DNA from: Haliea sp964022665 | Lineage (GTDB): Bacteria > Pseudomonadota > Gammaproteobacteria > Pseudomonadales > Halieaceae | Direction of reading: 5' to 3' | NCBI GenBank assembly: GCA_964022665.1 | Contig: CAXIDF010000020.1 | Location: 3,967 to 67,966 of the forward strand | DNA: 64,000 nucleotides | Program-made: the position numbers and the translations under genes | In this document: positions 17,561 to 25,569 of the stretch, one piece after another | Numbering within the stretch: the stretch's first letter is position 1 | Layout of the letters: each line of letters opens with the position of its first letter | The notes under the pieces: generated by a model | The model's input: only the letters and a program-made list of their open reading frames with translations | The model's database searches: none | Told to the model about the DNA's origin: nothing

Positions 17561-18622
17561 CTACATCACCAGCAGTGTTGCGAGAAACAGCATCAGGCCC
17601 ATACCGAGTACGTCGGTAAAGGTGGTGAGAAAAATGCTGCTGGCCATCGCCGGGTCGGCGCCGAAGCGGCGCAGGGTGAGCGGCACGACAACCCCGAAAA
17701 TACCGCTGCCGACACAGGCGCCCACCATGGCCACAAGGATGACCAGTGCCAGCACGACCGGGTGTTCGGTGCCGGTGCTGGCGGCGTAGACCCACATTGC
17801 GGCGGCTGCGACCACGCCTACGCACAGTCCGTTGAGCGCTCCGAGGGTAATTTCCTTGCGCAGCAGGCTGCGCACGGGATAGTCGGCAAGCTCCCCCAGG
17901 GTGAGGCCGCGCAGGGTGATCGCCAGTGCCTGGCTACCGGTATTGCCGCTCTGACCCGCCAGCACGGGCAGGAAGGCTGCCAGCGCAACAATGCGCGTAA
18001 TGGTGTCCTCGAACATGCCGACAACGAATGCGGCGGCAAAGGCGGTCAGCAGGTTCACCTGCAGCCAGGGGTGGCGCATTTTGAATGCCTGCCATATCGG
18101 GGTATGGGTGCGTTCTTCCCTGTCCACACCGACCATGCTGCCGGTCTGCGCGCTGATTTCCGTGGCCAGGTGTTCAAACAGCCGCCAGCCCATGACCAGG
18201 CCGAGCAGAATGCCCTCGTCCGAGACCACCGGGTACAGGCGGTGGCGCCGGTTCAGCGCGGACTGCATGGCTTCGCTCATGGCGGTATCCGGGCGGAACG
18301 CAAACGGCGACGCTGTCATAACCTCCTGCAGGGTTTGGCCGGGTCGCGACAGTAACAGATCGCGCATGGCGACAACGCCAATCAGGCGCTGTTCGCTGTC
18401 GACCACATAGAGGTAGGTAATACCACCCTCGGGCAGCGCGTGCACCAGGTAGTCGAGCGCCCCGGCAACGGTGGTTTCCGGGCCGAGAAAGCCAACGGCG
18501 GGTTCCATCAGCATTTCCACGGCGCCCTGAAGGCCTGCGGCGAGGGCCTGGGGCTCGGTTGCTGCTGTCGGGCCGGGAGGTGCACTGGGGGTGGTCTCTG
18601 GCGCAATTCTGTCATCGTTCAT
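17561..18622 (-). CDS. mgtE: MgtE-type magnesium transporter, short form
   Basis: Inner-membrane Mg2+ channel/transporter. The 353-residue protein has a paired CBS domain (about 40-160: VAMRDLLLSRPGQTLQEVM, then YPVVSDEGILLGLVMG) and five C-terminal membrane segments with the family motifs PVLAGQSGNTGSQALAITLRG and GMFEDTI. Typical MgtE proteins of about 450 residues carry an N-terminal superhelical Mg2+-sensing domain; here only about 35 low-complexity Pro/Ala/Thr-rich residues precede the CBS pair, so this domain is absent. Gating by CBS alone is expected. It is a single-gene unit between the HD-GYP gene and the monooxygenase terminator. Confidence 0.88.
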   Translation of the reverse strand: MNDDRIAPETTPSAPPGPTAATEPQALAAGLQGAVEMLMEPAVGFLGPETTVAGALDYLVHALPEGGITYLYVVDSEQRLIGVVAMRDLLLSRPGQTLQEVMTASPFAFRPDTAMSEAMQSALNRRHRLYPVVSDEGILLGLVMGWRLFEHLATEISAQTGSMVGVDREERTHTPIWQAFKMRHPWLQVNLLTAFAAAFVVGMFEDTITRIVALAAFLPVLAGQSGNTGSQALAITLRGLTLGELADYPVRSLLRKEITLGALNGLCVGVVAAAAMWVYAASTGTEHPVVLALVILVAMVGACVGSGIFGVVVPLTLRRFGADPAMASSIFLTTFTDVLGMGLMLFLATLLVM

Positions 18623-18748
18623 GTCAGGCAGCCTCTCGGGTAGGTGTGGTATGTCAGTGTGTTGAGGACAGGGAGAGTGTAAGCGTTTTCTCGCCGGCGT
18701 GTTTGTACAGGTGCTTGAGCGCGCGGCGGGCCATGCAGCTGACCAACG

Positions 18749-18773
18749 AAAAACCCCCGCGGCAGGCGGGGGT
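18749..18773 (-). terminator. Intrinsic terminator after the Baeyer-Villiger monooxygenase gene
   Basis: On the minus strand a GC-rich 8-bp stem (ACCCCCGC / GCGGGGGT, 18753-18773, 5-base loop) is followed by a TTTTT run (18749-18753). It lies 64 bases beyond the stop codon at 18837, the expected place for Rho-independent termination of that gene. Confidence 0.85.
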
Positions 18774-18836
18774 CGGCAGGCAGCGCAAAGGCTGCGCAGG
18801 GGGGGAAGGCGGGCACGCGGCCCGCCGGTTCAGGTA

Positions 18837-20465
18837 TCAGGCAACGCGCTTGCGGAACTCCAGTTCCGGGAAGCCGGCGTCGACGGACTCGCGCATCTTG
18901 TCGTAGTAGACGTTGGCGCCACCGAAATAGATCAATACCCGCGGAGCTTTGTCCTCCAGGTTGGCGCCCATCATCCAGGAATTCACCTTGTCGCCCTGGG
19001 CCATCAGGGTCTGCTCATGGATCTCCGCGGTATGCGCAGTCCAGGCGTCCTCGGCATCGGGGCGGGGTTCAAAGACGTCATAGCCTTCCTTCTCCATCTT
19101 CTCGATGCAGTCCTTGATCCAGATGGCGTTCTGCTCGATAGAGGTGGGCAGGTTGGCAAACGGCGCCTGCGGCCCGGTGACCACAAACATGTTGGGGAAG
19201 TCGGCGACGCACACCCCCATGATCGATTTCGATACCTTCTGCCACTTCTCACGCAGCGTCTGGCCGCTCTCGCCACGGATGGGGAAGGCTTCCAGTGCGC
19301 CGGTGTAAGCCTTGAAGCCCGTGGCCAGCACGATGATGTCGAACTCGTGGTGCCCCTGGCTTGTGGTAACACCGGTTTCCGTGATTTCGACAATCGGTTC
19401 GCGCTCCGCGATATCGACCAGATGCACGTTGTCCCGGCTGTACGCTTCGAGGTAGCCGTGGTCCAGCGGTGGGCGCTTGGCAAACAGCGGGTATTCGCCG
19501 GGCTTGGGCACCAGGATGTCGGCAATCTCCGGGTCTTCAATGCGTTCCCGCATCTTCTTGATGATGAACTCGGAGGCCCACAGGTTGGCGTCTGCACTTC
19601 CCAACAAGTCCTCGAAGGTCTCGAATACCCAGCGGAAGCTGCCGGTCCATTTTTCCTCGAATATCCGCTCACGCTCTTCCGGGGAGGTTTCCACGGCCAG
19701 ACGGCCCTCGGCGGTGTCGAAGGCCATGCCGAAAATGTGGTTGCGGCACTTGGCCACGATCTCGTCGTAATTCTCTTTGATCTCTTTCTCCCACTCAGGG
19801 GTCATCGGGCGCTGCATGGCGGGGAGAATGAAGTTGGGCGTGCGGTGGAACACGGTCACACTTTTTGCGGTTTTTGCCATGACAGGGAGCATCTGCACCG
19901 TGGTGGCACCGGCACCGATAATGCCCACGCGCTTGCCTGCGTAGTCGAGCCCCTCGGGCCAGCGTGACGAATGGAAAAGCGGCCCCTTGAAGCTGTCCAT
20001 GCCTTTGATTTTGGGAATCACGGGCTCGGAAATCATGCCCATGCCGCTGATGAAGTATTTGCAAGTAAAAGTCTCACCGCTGCCCGTGGTCACTTGCCAC
20101 AGGCCGCTGTCTTTCTGGTACGCGGCTTCGACGATTTCGGTGTTGAGCTGGATGTGCGGCCACATGTCGCACTTGTCCGCCACGAAACGCATGTAGTCGT
20201 GCGTTTCTTTCCAGTCGGGGTAGCGACGCGTCCACGACCACTCCTGCAGCAACTCCTTGGAAAACGTTAGGCAGTAGTAATAGCTTTCGCTGTCGGTCAT
20301 GGCGCCGGGGTAGCGGTTCCAGGTCCAGGTGCCGCCAATGTCGGAAGCGCGATCAAACACGCGAATGGAGAGGCCTGCCTCCCGCAGATAGTGAATGAGT
20401 GCGAGACCGGCAAAGCCGGCACCAACCGCAATGGCGTCGAAATCAGGTTGCTGCTGGGTGGTCAT
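18837..20465 (-). CDS. Baeyer-Villiger-type flavin monooxygenase
   Basis: FAD- and NADPH-dependent monooxygenase expected to convert a ketone to an ester or lactone, or oxidise a related carbonyl. The 542-residue protein has the FAD Rossmann motif GAGFAG (15-20), ASDIGGTWTWNRYPGAMTD typical of cyclohexanone-type enzymes, the BVMO fingerprint FKGPLFHSSRWP (159-170, form FxGxxxHxxxWP) and the NADPH Rossmann motif GAGATT (184-189). Length and motifs match type I BVMOs. It stands alone with its own promoter (see 20569-20596) and terminator. The substrate is unknown; relatives act on cyclic or steroid ketones. Confidence 0.9.
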   Translation of the reverse strand: MTTQQQPDFDAIAVGAGFAGLALIHYLREAGLSIRVFDRASDIGGTWTWNRYPGAMTDSESYYYCLTFSKELLQEWSWTRRYPDWKETHDYMRFVADKCDMWPHIQLNTEIVEAAYQKDSGLWQVTTGSGETFTCKYFISGMGMISEPVIPKIKGMDSFKGPLFHSSRWPEGLDYAGKRVGIIGAGATTVQMLPVMAKTAKSVTVFHRTPNFILPAMQRPMTPEWEKEIKENYDEIVAKCRNHIFGMAFDTAEGRLAVETSPEERERIFEEKWTGSFRWVFETFEDLLGSADANLWASEFIIKKMRERIEDPEIADILVPKPGEYPLFAKRPPLDHGYLEAYSRDNVHLVDIAEREPIVEITETGVTTSQGHHEFDIIVLATGFKAYTGALEAFPIRGESGQTLREKWQKVSKSIMGVCVADFPNMFVVTGPQAPFANLPTSIEQNAIWIKDCIEKMEKEGYDVFEPRPDAEDAWTAHTAEIHEQTLMAQGDKVNSWMMGANLEDKAPRVLIYFGGANVYYDKMRESVDAGFPELEFRKRVA

Positions 20466-20568
20466 AGCTGTGTTCCTCGTTTTATAAAAATAGTGGCGCC
20501 CAGAATTTTATCGCCCGGCCAACGTGAGTTCATGGGTCGGCTTTATACCCGTCCTCGGGACGCAAATT

Positions 20569-20596
20569 AGTATACTTGCTAGATGCAAACAATCAA
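20569..20596 (-). promoter_or_regulatory. Sigma70-like promoter for the BVMO gene, overlapping an 8-bp palindrome
   Basis: On the minus strand TTGATT (20591-20596) and TATACT (20569-20574) are separated by 16 bases, matching four and five positions of the -35 and -10 consensus. The -10 box overlaps the perfect palindrome AGTATACT (20569-20576), which could be a repressor half-site. The start codon lies about 100 bases downstream. Confidence 0.5.
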
Positions 20597-20720
20597 GTTG
20601 CTATGATGCCTCGTTCTCAACTTCTTTACAGCGCACCGGCGTCTGGAGTTTGCCCCCGGTCCCGCTCGTAGCTTCTATACTGTTGAACACTGTCTGGGTC
20701 GATCAGGGAGAGAGCCTGTC

Positions 20721-21929
20721 ATGCGCAGTGATAGTGGCAGAAATTTGACGTTAGTGGCATTTGTGCTGCTGGTCCTGTTCGGTGCAAACCACGGGCAAGC
20801 TCAATGGTCCGCAGTGCCGGACTCGACCGTGCGCAATGCATTCGGCCCCAACTCCGCCACGCGGGCCAATCCCTGCCGCGGTGCTTGCGGCGGCGGTTGC
20901 CCTGCGAGCTGTTCGCGCACCGTTTCTTTTGAGTGTGTCGACGACATCCGCCTGCGCAGGATTGTGCGGTATGACTGCGGTACACACGAAGCGTGTAGAG
21001 TCCACGACGACTGCCTGGACCTTTGCGTGCAGAACAGCGCGGGTGAGAACAGCCGGGAATGTCAGTCGCGTTGCGACAGTAACATCGTCGAGGCGCACGG
21101 GCCGGTGTCTGCGACAGCCTGGCTGGCAGGCCAGGGACCCTACGACGGGCGCATAGTTTTCGAATACAGCCGCGAGACGCCCCAATCCCTGGAAGCAGAG
21201 TACCAGTGTCCGGCTGGCACAACGCGACGTTGTGGCAGCACGCCTGGTTGCGCAGCTTCCAACGGCGAGAACTACGACCCCCTTTTTGCGGCGTATTCGC
21301 AGCGCGGTCACGATGACATGCAGGTGTCTGGCTTGCGCGCGGGGAAGGTTTGTGAAGACCACGTGTGCTCGTATGCCGTCGATATCCCCGTCACCGGAAA
21401 GGATACATGCGCCGGGCAGCGCTGCACGCGTTTCGGGGTTGAGTTTGACTACCAGGGTGCTGTTGCGGGAGAGCTTTTGGAATGCCGGACGTCGACGCTG
21501 GGCGAGGAAAGTGATTTCATCAATACGCTATTGAAGCAAGGCGCGGACAGCTTGACCGGTCGCGACGCTGGTTCGTCGCAGGATAGCGAGGCGGAAGCAA
21601 CCGCTCCCGATGGTGCCGCCGCGTTACTGGGACTTTTTGGCAAGGTGTTGGCCGGTGGGGACTCGACGGAGGATGTGGAGGTGACCATCACGCCATTGGA
21701 CAGTGACGGCAATCCGATTGTGTCACAGCGCGTGGGTAGCCACGTGCACGCCGAGTCTGCGCCGGTGCCTCGCCGCGTGATGCTCGCGGCAAGTAGCGGG
21801 CACCTTTTTATCCCTATGTACCAGACTGTGGAGGGCATGGCGTCGGGTCTCGTCAAGGAAAAGTATATAAAATGCAGTCATCGGGGTGCCCCGGTGCTGG
21901 AGGCCACGTTTCGTCTGCGGGGCATGTAG
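20721..21929 (+). CDS. Secreted Cys-rich protein with phospholipase-A2-like HD motif
   Basis: A 402-residue protein not recognised as a named family. It has a signal peptide (hydrophobic residues about 10-22, cleavage near GQAQ28). The following segment is Cys-rich: PCRGACGGGCPASC, then ECVDDIRLRR and YDCGTHEACRVHDDCLDLC (about 85-102). The pattern CxxHDxC with H95-D96 flanked by C92, C98 and C102 resembles the phospholipase A2 active-site helix, in which the His-Asp pair carries out catalysis. The rest (about 110-400) contains further Cys pairs and a region LGLFGKVLAGGDSTEDVEVT with no clear homology. It is monocistronic. A lipase role is inferred only from the motif. Confidence 0.6.
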   Translation: MRSDSGRNLTLVAFVLLVLFGANHGQAQWSAVPDSTVRNAFGPNSATRANPCRGACGGGCPASCSRTVSFECVDDIRLRRIVRYDCGTHEACRVHDDCLDLCVQNSAGENSRECQSRCDSNIVEAHGPVSATAWLAGQGPYDGRIVFEYSRETPQSLEAEYQCPAGTTRRCGSTPGCAASNGENYDPLFAAYSQRGHDDMQVSGLRAGKVCEDHVCSYAVDIPVTGKDTCAGQRCTRFGVEFDYQGAVAGELLECRTSTLGEESDFINTLLKQGADSLTGRDAGSSQDSEAEATAPDGAAALLGLFGKVLAGGDSTEDVEVTITPLDSDGNPIVSQRVGSHVHAESAPVPRRVMLAASSGHLFIPMYQTVEGMASGLVKEKYIKCSHRGAPVLEATFRLRGM

Positions 21930-21947
21930 TCGCCGGGTCCGGTGACT

Positions 21948-22193
21948 TTACTCGGACGCCTGTGGCGAGGGGGTTGTTGGATCGCGCGCCGGGAGTAGTA
22001 CCTCCCAGGGATGGCCGATGAGTGCAACGGCCTGTGACAGCCCTGCGTGATTCATGACCCTTGCGAGGCCAGCGCTGTCCAGTTGAACCATCGATCGTCC
22101 CCCATCGGGAAATGTCAGCTCTACCGAGCAGGCGGCCTCACCATCGTGCGTTGGGGTGAGCAGCACAGCGCTTACCGTGGCAGTTTTGTTCAC
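21948..22193 (-). CDS. Small hypothetical protein (81 aa) in amidohydrolase operon
   Basis: An 81-residue soluble protein with no signal peptide or membrane segment. Its start codon overlaps the stop of the preceding 69-residue gene by four bases (ATGA), which supports it as a real, coupled gene. The central part (VELTFPDGGRSMVQLDSAGL) suggests a small beta-rich fold; the C-terminus (ARDPTTPSPQASE) looks disordered. I do not recognise the family. Its place as the third gene after an amidohydrolase and a LysM-like protein suggests a linked role, but function is unknown. Confidence 0.6.
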   Translation of the reverse strand: MNKTATVSAVLLTPTHDGEAACSVELTFPDGGRSMVQLDSAGLARVMNHAGLSQAVALIGHPWEVLLPARDPTTPSPQASE

Positions 22194-22399
22194 GCAGCCG
22201 GAGGGCCGGTGAATACGATGTCAGAAGGCGTGAGTGCGGCCGGCGCCGGGCGAAAGACCAGATAGAGGTTCCAACTCTGCAAGTCGGCGACGGCCTCTTC
22301 CAGCGGGCGCTCGGGAAATTCGCGGCGCGCAATGCTCTGTAGATCCTCGCCTTCACGCGGGCAGGTCCAGGGTCTGACGGGTGCGATGGTTGTATTCAT
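22190..22399 (-). CDS. Small LysM-like protein (69 aa) in amidohydrolase operon
   Basis: A 69-residue protein with a good ribosome site (AGGAG about 8 bases before the ATG). After a short N-terminus it reads REGEDLQSIARREFPE, an interval rich in D/E, NLYLVF, then LTPSDIVFTGPP. The spacing (GDxLxxIA...N..L...L..G..I..P) resembles a LysM or phage tail-X type fold. There is no signal peptide, so if it is LysM-like it acts in the cytoplasm. It follows the amidohydrolase gene by 20 bases and overlaps the next small gene by four. The LysM assignment is by eye only. Confidence 0.6.
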   Translation of the reverse strand: MNTTIAPVRPWTCPREGEDLQSIARREFPERPLEEAVADLQSWNLYLVFRPAPAALTPSDIVFTGPPAA

Positions 22400-22419
22400 G
22401 TTCTGGCTCCTGGGGCGTT

Positions 22420-24120
22420 TCAGGCCGCGACCTGGCGGCGACCGGCGACGAGCTGGCCGGGACGGGCCCGGGTGTAACCGCCCGCAGCGGCGTAGGTCAT
22501 GACACCATTGACAAACACCTGCTCTACACCAACGGCGTGTCGCAGGTAGCGGTAGCCTTCACCCGGCAGGTCCTCAACGGCTATTTCCGGGCCGCGGTCA
22601 ATGCGTTCGGGGTCGAAGAGCACCAGGTCGGCAGCCAGCCCGGGGCGTATGCGCCCACGATCGCTGAGCCCCCAGTTGTCGGCGACCTGCCCGGTCAGCT
22701 TATACACGGCCTGCTCCAGGGTCAGCGCTCCGGCGTCGCGCACAAAACGGCTGAACAGATACCCGGTGTCGCCGTAGGTGGCAAAGCGTGTGACGTGGGC
22801 GCCGCCATCGCCCGAGCCGATTTGAACCAGCGGATCACTGATTGGCCCGGAGATGCGCGCAATATTGTCGTGGCCAACGGAGACCGCGCTGAAGCGCGTT
22901 CGCAGCTGTTCCTCTACCGCGAGGTCGAGCATAAGCTCCACCGGGTCGCAACCGCGCTCCTCGGCAATATCCTTGAGGCGCCTGCCCTCCAGAGCCTTGT
23001 TGACAGGCAGGTGGCAGCGGCTGACCAGAAAGTCGGGAAAGTGTACCTCCATGGCGATCGGATGCATGCCATTGTAGGCCTCATCCACCAGTTGCCGCCG
23101 TACTTCGGGGTTTTGAAAGTCGCGCAGCGTTTCTTCGGCGGGTTTCAGTATGGTCGCCCACCACGTGGGGCGCGAGCTGAATACCGAGGTGGGCACATCA
23201 AATTCGAAGCTGACGTCAATCGGCCGGGTTTGCATTTGTGGCACCACCCGTGCGCCGTTGGCCACCTGCAAGCGCACCCGGTCCAGCGCCCGGGGTACCA
23301 AGTCGGGGGTGGCGTTGGAGTCGAACAGCGGCGAGAACGTTACGGTGATGGCGTGGCGCCGCGACAGATCGCCCAGAATGTCGATCCGCGTGCATAGCAG
23401 GTCCGGGTCCCAGAACTCCGGCACCACCTGCATGACGGCGCCGTATTCACCGAGCACCGCGCACAGCGCATCCAGTTCTTCCGGTGCGGCCAGGCGGCAG
23501 GGTACCGGGCGATGTTCGTGGTCGATGTCCACCCAGCTTGTGCTCAGGCCGATGGCACCTGCGTCCAGGCATTGTCGCAACAGCTGCTGCATGCCTTCGA
23601 TTTCCTCCGCGCTGGCGCAGCGCTCACGCGCCGCGTCACCCATTACCCACAGGCGCAGCATGCTGTGGCCGGCCAGTGTGGCCACATTGATACCCAGGTT
23701 ATCCCGGAAGGTGGCGAGGTACTCTGCGAAGGTCTCCCAGTTCCATTGCATGCCGGCGTCAAACGCGGCTGCGGGCATTTCCTCGATCTGGCGAAACACG
23801 GCGCCCACGAATGCGCGGTGTTCGGCGCGCACCGGCGCCATGGTCAGCGAGCAGTTGCCGTTGATCACGGTGGTAACGCCATGCTCCAGTGAGGGCGTGG
23901 CCAATCCGTCCCAGGTGATCTGCGCATCGAAATGGGTGTGAGAGTCGATGAAGCCCGGGGCGAGGGCGCGGCCCTGCGCATCAATGACTGTGGCGGCATC
24001 GCCGTCCAGGCGCGTGCCTACGGCCATGATCTTGCCGTCCTGCACGGCAACATCGCCGCGATACGCGGGGCCGCCGCTGCCGTCGCAGACGAGGGCGTTG
24101 GTTATTTTCAGCTGGTACAT
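22420..24120 (-). CDS. N-acyl-D-amino-acid deacylase-like amidohydrolase
   Basis: Metal-dependent hydrolase of the amidohydrolase superfamily, closest in pattern to D-aminoacylases. The ATG at 24120 follows an AAGGAGG site 7 bases away; the longer frame upstream is not conserved. Of 566 residues, the N-terminal beta-sandwich (ITNALVCDGSGGPAYRGDVA) leads to the HxH metal motif in GFIDSHTHFDAQ (H61, H63), the metal-bridging Cys motif NGNCSLTMAPV (C90, typical of D-aminoacylase) and the C-terminal IGSGDGGAH. Family members cleave N-acyl-D-amino acids, but many act on other amides, so the substrate is open. It heads an operon with two small genes and is divergent from an AraC regulator. Confidence 0.85.
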   Translation of the reverse strand: MYQLKITNALVCDGSGGPAYRGDVAVQDGKIMAVGTRLDGDAATVIDAQGRALAPGFIDSHTHFDAQITWDGLATPSLEHGVTTVINGNCSLTMAPVRAEHRAFVGAVFRQIEEMPAAAFDAGMQWNWETFAEYLATFRDNLGINVATLAGHSMLRLWVMGDAARERCASAEEIEGMQQLLRQCLDAGAIGLSTSWVDIDHEHRPVPCRLAAPEELDALCAVLGEYGAVMQVVPEFWDPDLLCTRIDILGDLSRRHAITVTFSPLFDSNATPDLVPRALDRVRLQVANGARVVPQMQTRPIDVSFEFDVPTSVFSSRPTWWATILKPAEETLRDFQNPEVRRQLVDEAYNGMHPIAMEVHFPDFLVSRCHLPVNKALEGRRLKDIAEERGCDPVELMLDLAVEEQLRTRFSAVSVGHDNIARISGPISDPLVQIGSGDGGAHVTRFATYGDTGYLFSRFVRDAGALTLEQAVYKLTGQVADNWGLSDRGRIRPGLAADLVLFDPERIDRGPEIAVEDLPGEGYRYLRHAVGVEQVFVNGVMTYAAAGGYTRARPGQLVAGRRQVAA

Positions 24121-24312
24121 ACAAGCGCCTCCTTGGGGGCAGAAAACTGTAGGCTGCGCGCTTCGCGGCGACCATATCAAATAGCCCAGACTACATGGAC
24201 GATTGCCCTGATATCCGTGATTGCACGATCCTGGCCGATGCGGGTTCCCCTCGCCTGTGGCGTGGGGGCGGGTTAGGATGAGCGCTGGCAATGGCAGGAG
24301 GGTCAAACCCCC

Positions 24313-25449
24313 GTGACGGATGATGCTGGTATCGCGCCCGATGCACTGGTGTCACTCGCCCGTGCTCTGGTGGCTGCCCTGCTGTCGGAGGATGCGGAGC
24401 TCGCTTTCGTCGAGGAAACGCGTCAGTTTGTTGATCAGCTGGGTGATACGCTCACCCTGCCGGTAACGGAAATGATCAGCATAGACCAGCTGGACCAGTC
24501 GGCGCGCCGTGAGTTGCTCGACGTTACCCTGGCCGAGCTGGGCCTGACCCTTGATACCCTGGACTGGCAGGCCGAACCGGCGCTTGCCCGTGATTTCCAG
24601 AATCGTATCTGGTCGCATCTCTACCAGCGTTTTCTTACCGCACACCAGGTTGTGAGCAGTCACATTGAGCTGCCTGCGGCGCCTGCCGAGGAGTATCCAC
24701 GTCCGCTGTTCAGCCCACCGGACTCCTGGCTGCTGCTCTTCGCCGAGCGCGGCGCGTGTCGTCTGCTGCACGCCGGTGGGGATATTGTCCTTGGGAGTAG
24801 TGGCCCGGCCTTGCTGTTGTTGCCGCCGGAGTCTGACGTTGTGCTAGAGCGCATTGCCGGCGCGGGCAGCTGCAGTGTGTTCAGCAGCGCGTTCTTTCCC
24901 CCCCAGCGCTGGATGCCGTGGTTGCTGGAGGCCGACAGTGTCACGCCGCCGCAACCGCTGCAGGTTTCCGAGCCGCGTATCGCAGGTTATTTTGCGGAAT
25001 CGTTTCGCCGCATTATCGATATTGCGCACGCTGGCGGCCGGCAGGGGAGGGCCCTGCACCTGAATCTGCTCGAGCACATGCTACTGTTGCGCGAAGAACT
25101 GGTGCCCCGCGACGATGCCACCCGCCTCGACCGTCGTGTGCTGGCGGCGCGGGATTTCCTGTTGGCCCACTATCAGGAAAAAACCACCGTGGAGCAGGTT
25201 GCCAGGGCAGCGGGTGCTGCGCCCTCGACACTCACGGCCCTGTTCAAAAGCCAGATGGGTGAGAACATCATGCGCTGGCGGGACCAATTGCGCATGGGAC
25301 GCGCGCGCGAACTGTTGCAGGGTACCGAGTTGCCGATCAAGGTGATCGCCGCGGAAGTGGGGTATGACGACCCGATGTTCTTTTCACGCCGATTCAAGCA
25401 ATTGACGGGATGGTCGCCGTCCCAGCTGCGCGGGGGCAACAACCGCTGA
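24313..25449 (+). CDS. AraC-family transcriptional regulator
   Basis: The start is a GTG at 24313 preceded by AGGAGGG at 24296-24302. Of 378 residues, the N-terminal 260 form an effector domain without a clear match. The C-terminal 100 hold two helix-turn-helix motifs: TVEQVARAAGAAPSTLTALF and the signature IKVIAAEVGYDDPMFFSRRF, ending in KQLTGWSPSQLR as in XylS/AraC proteins. It lies head to head with the amidohydrolase operon, 192 bases apart, and probably controls it, perhaps in response to the enzyme's substrate. The next gene downstream (Coq4 homologue) is 120 bases away on the same strand. Confidence 0.88.
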   Translation: MTDDAGIAPDALVSLARALVAALLSEDAELAFVEETRQFVDQLGDTLTLPVTEMISIDQLDQSARRELLDVTLAELGLTLDTLDWQAEPALARDFQNRIWSHLYQRFLTAHQVVSSHIELPAAPAEEYPRPLFSPPDSWLLLFAERGACRLLHAGGDIVLGSSGPALLLLPPESDVVLERIAGAGSCSVFSSAFFPPQRWMPWLLEADSVTPPQPLQVSEPRIAGYFAESFRRIIDIAHAGGRQGRALHLNLLEHMLLLREELVPRDDATRLDRRVLAARDFLLAHYQEKTTVEQVARAAGAAPSTLTALFKSQMGENIMRWRDQLRMGRARELLQGTELPIKVIAAEVGYDDPMFFSRRFKQLTGWSPSQLRGGNNR

Positions 25450-25569
25450 GCCTGCGCCGAGGTGCAGGAAATAGTGCAGCCTCTCCGGCTTATCCTCCAT
25501 TCCACATCGCCGCACGCTGTTCTTCAATGGAGGCCATAACGACAACAGCAGCGCCTGCAGGGAATTCGC

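Noticed and set aside
18699..19967. 422-codon open frame on the plus strand over the BVMO gene
   Set aside because: Runs through the intrinsic terminator and antisense to a gene with all BVMO motifs; no protein-like features.
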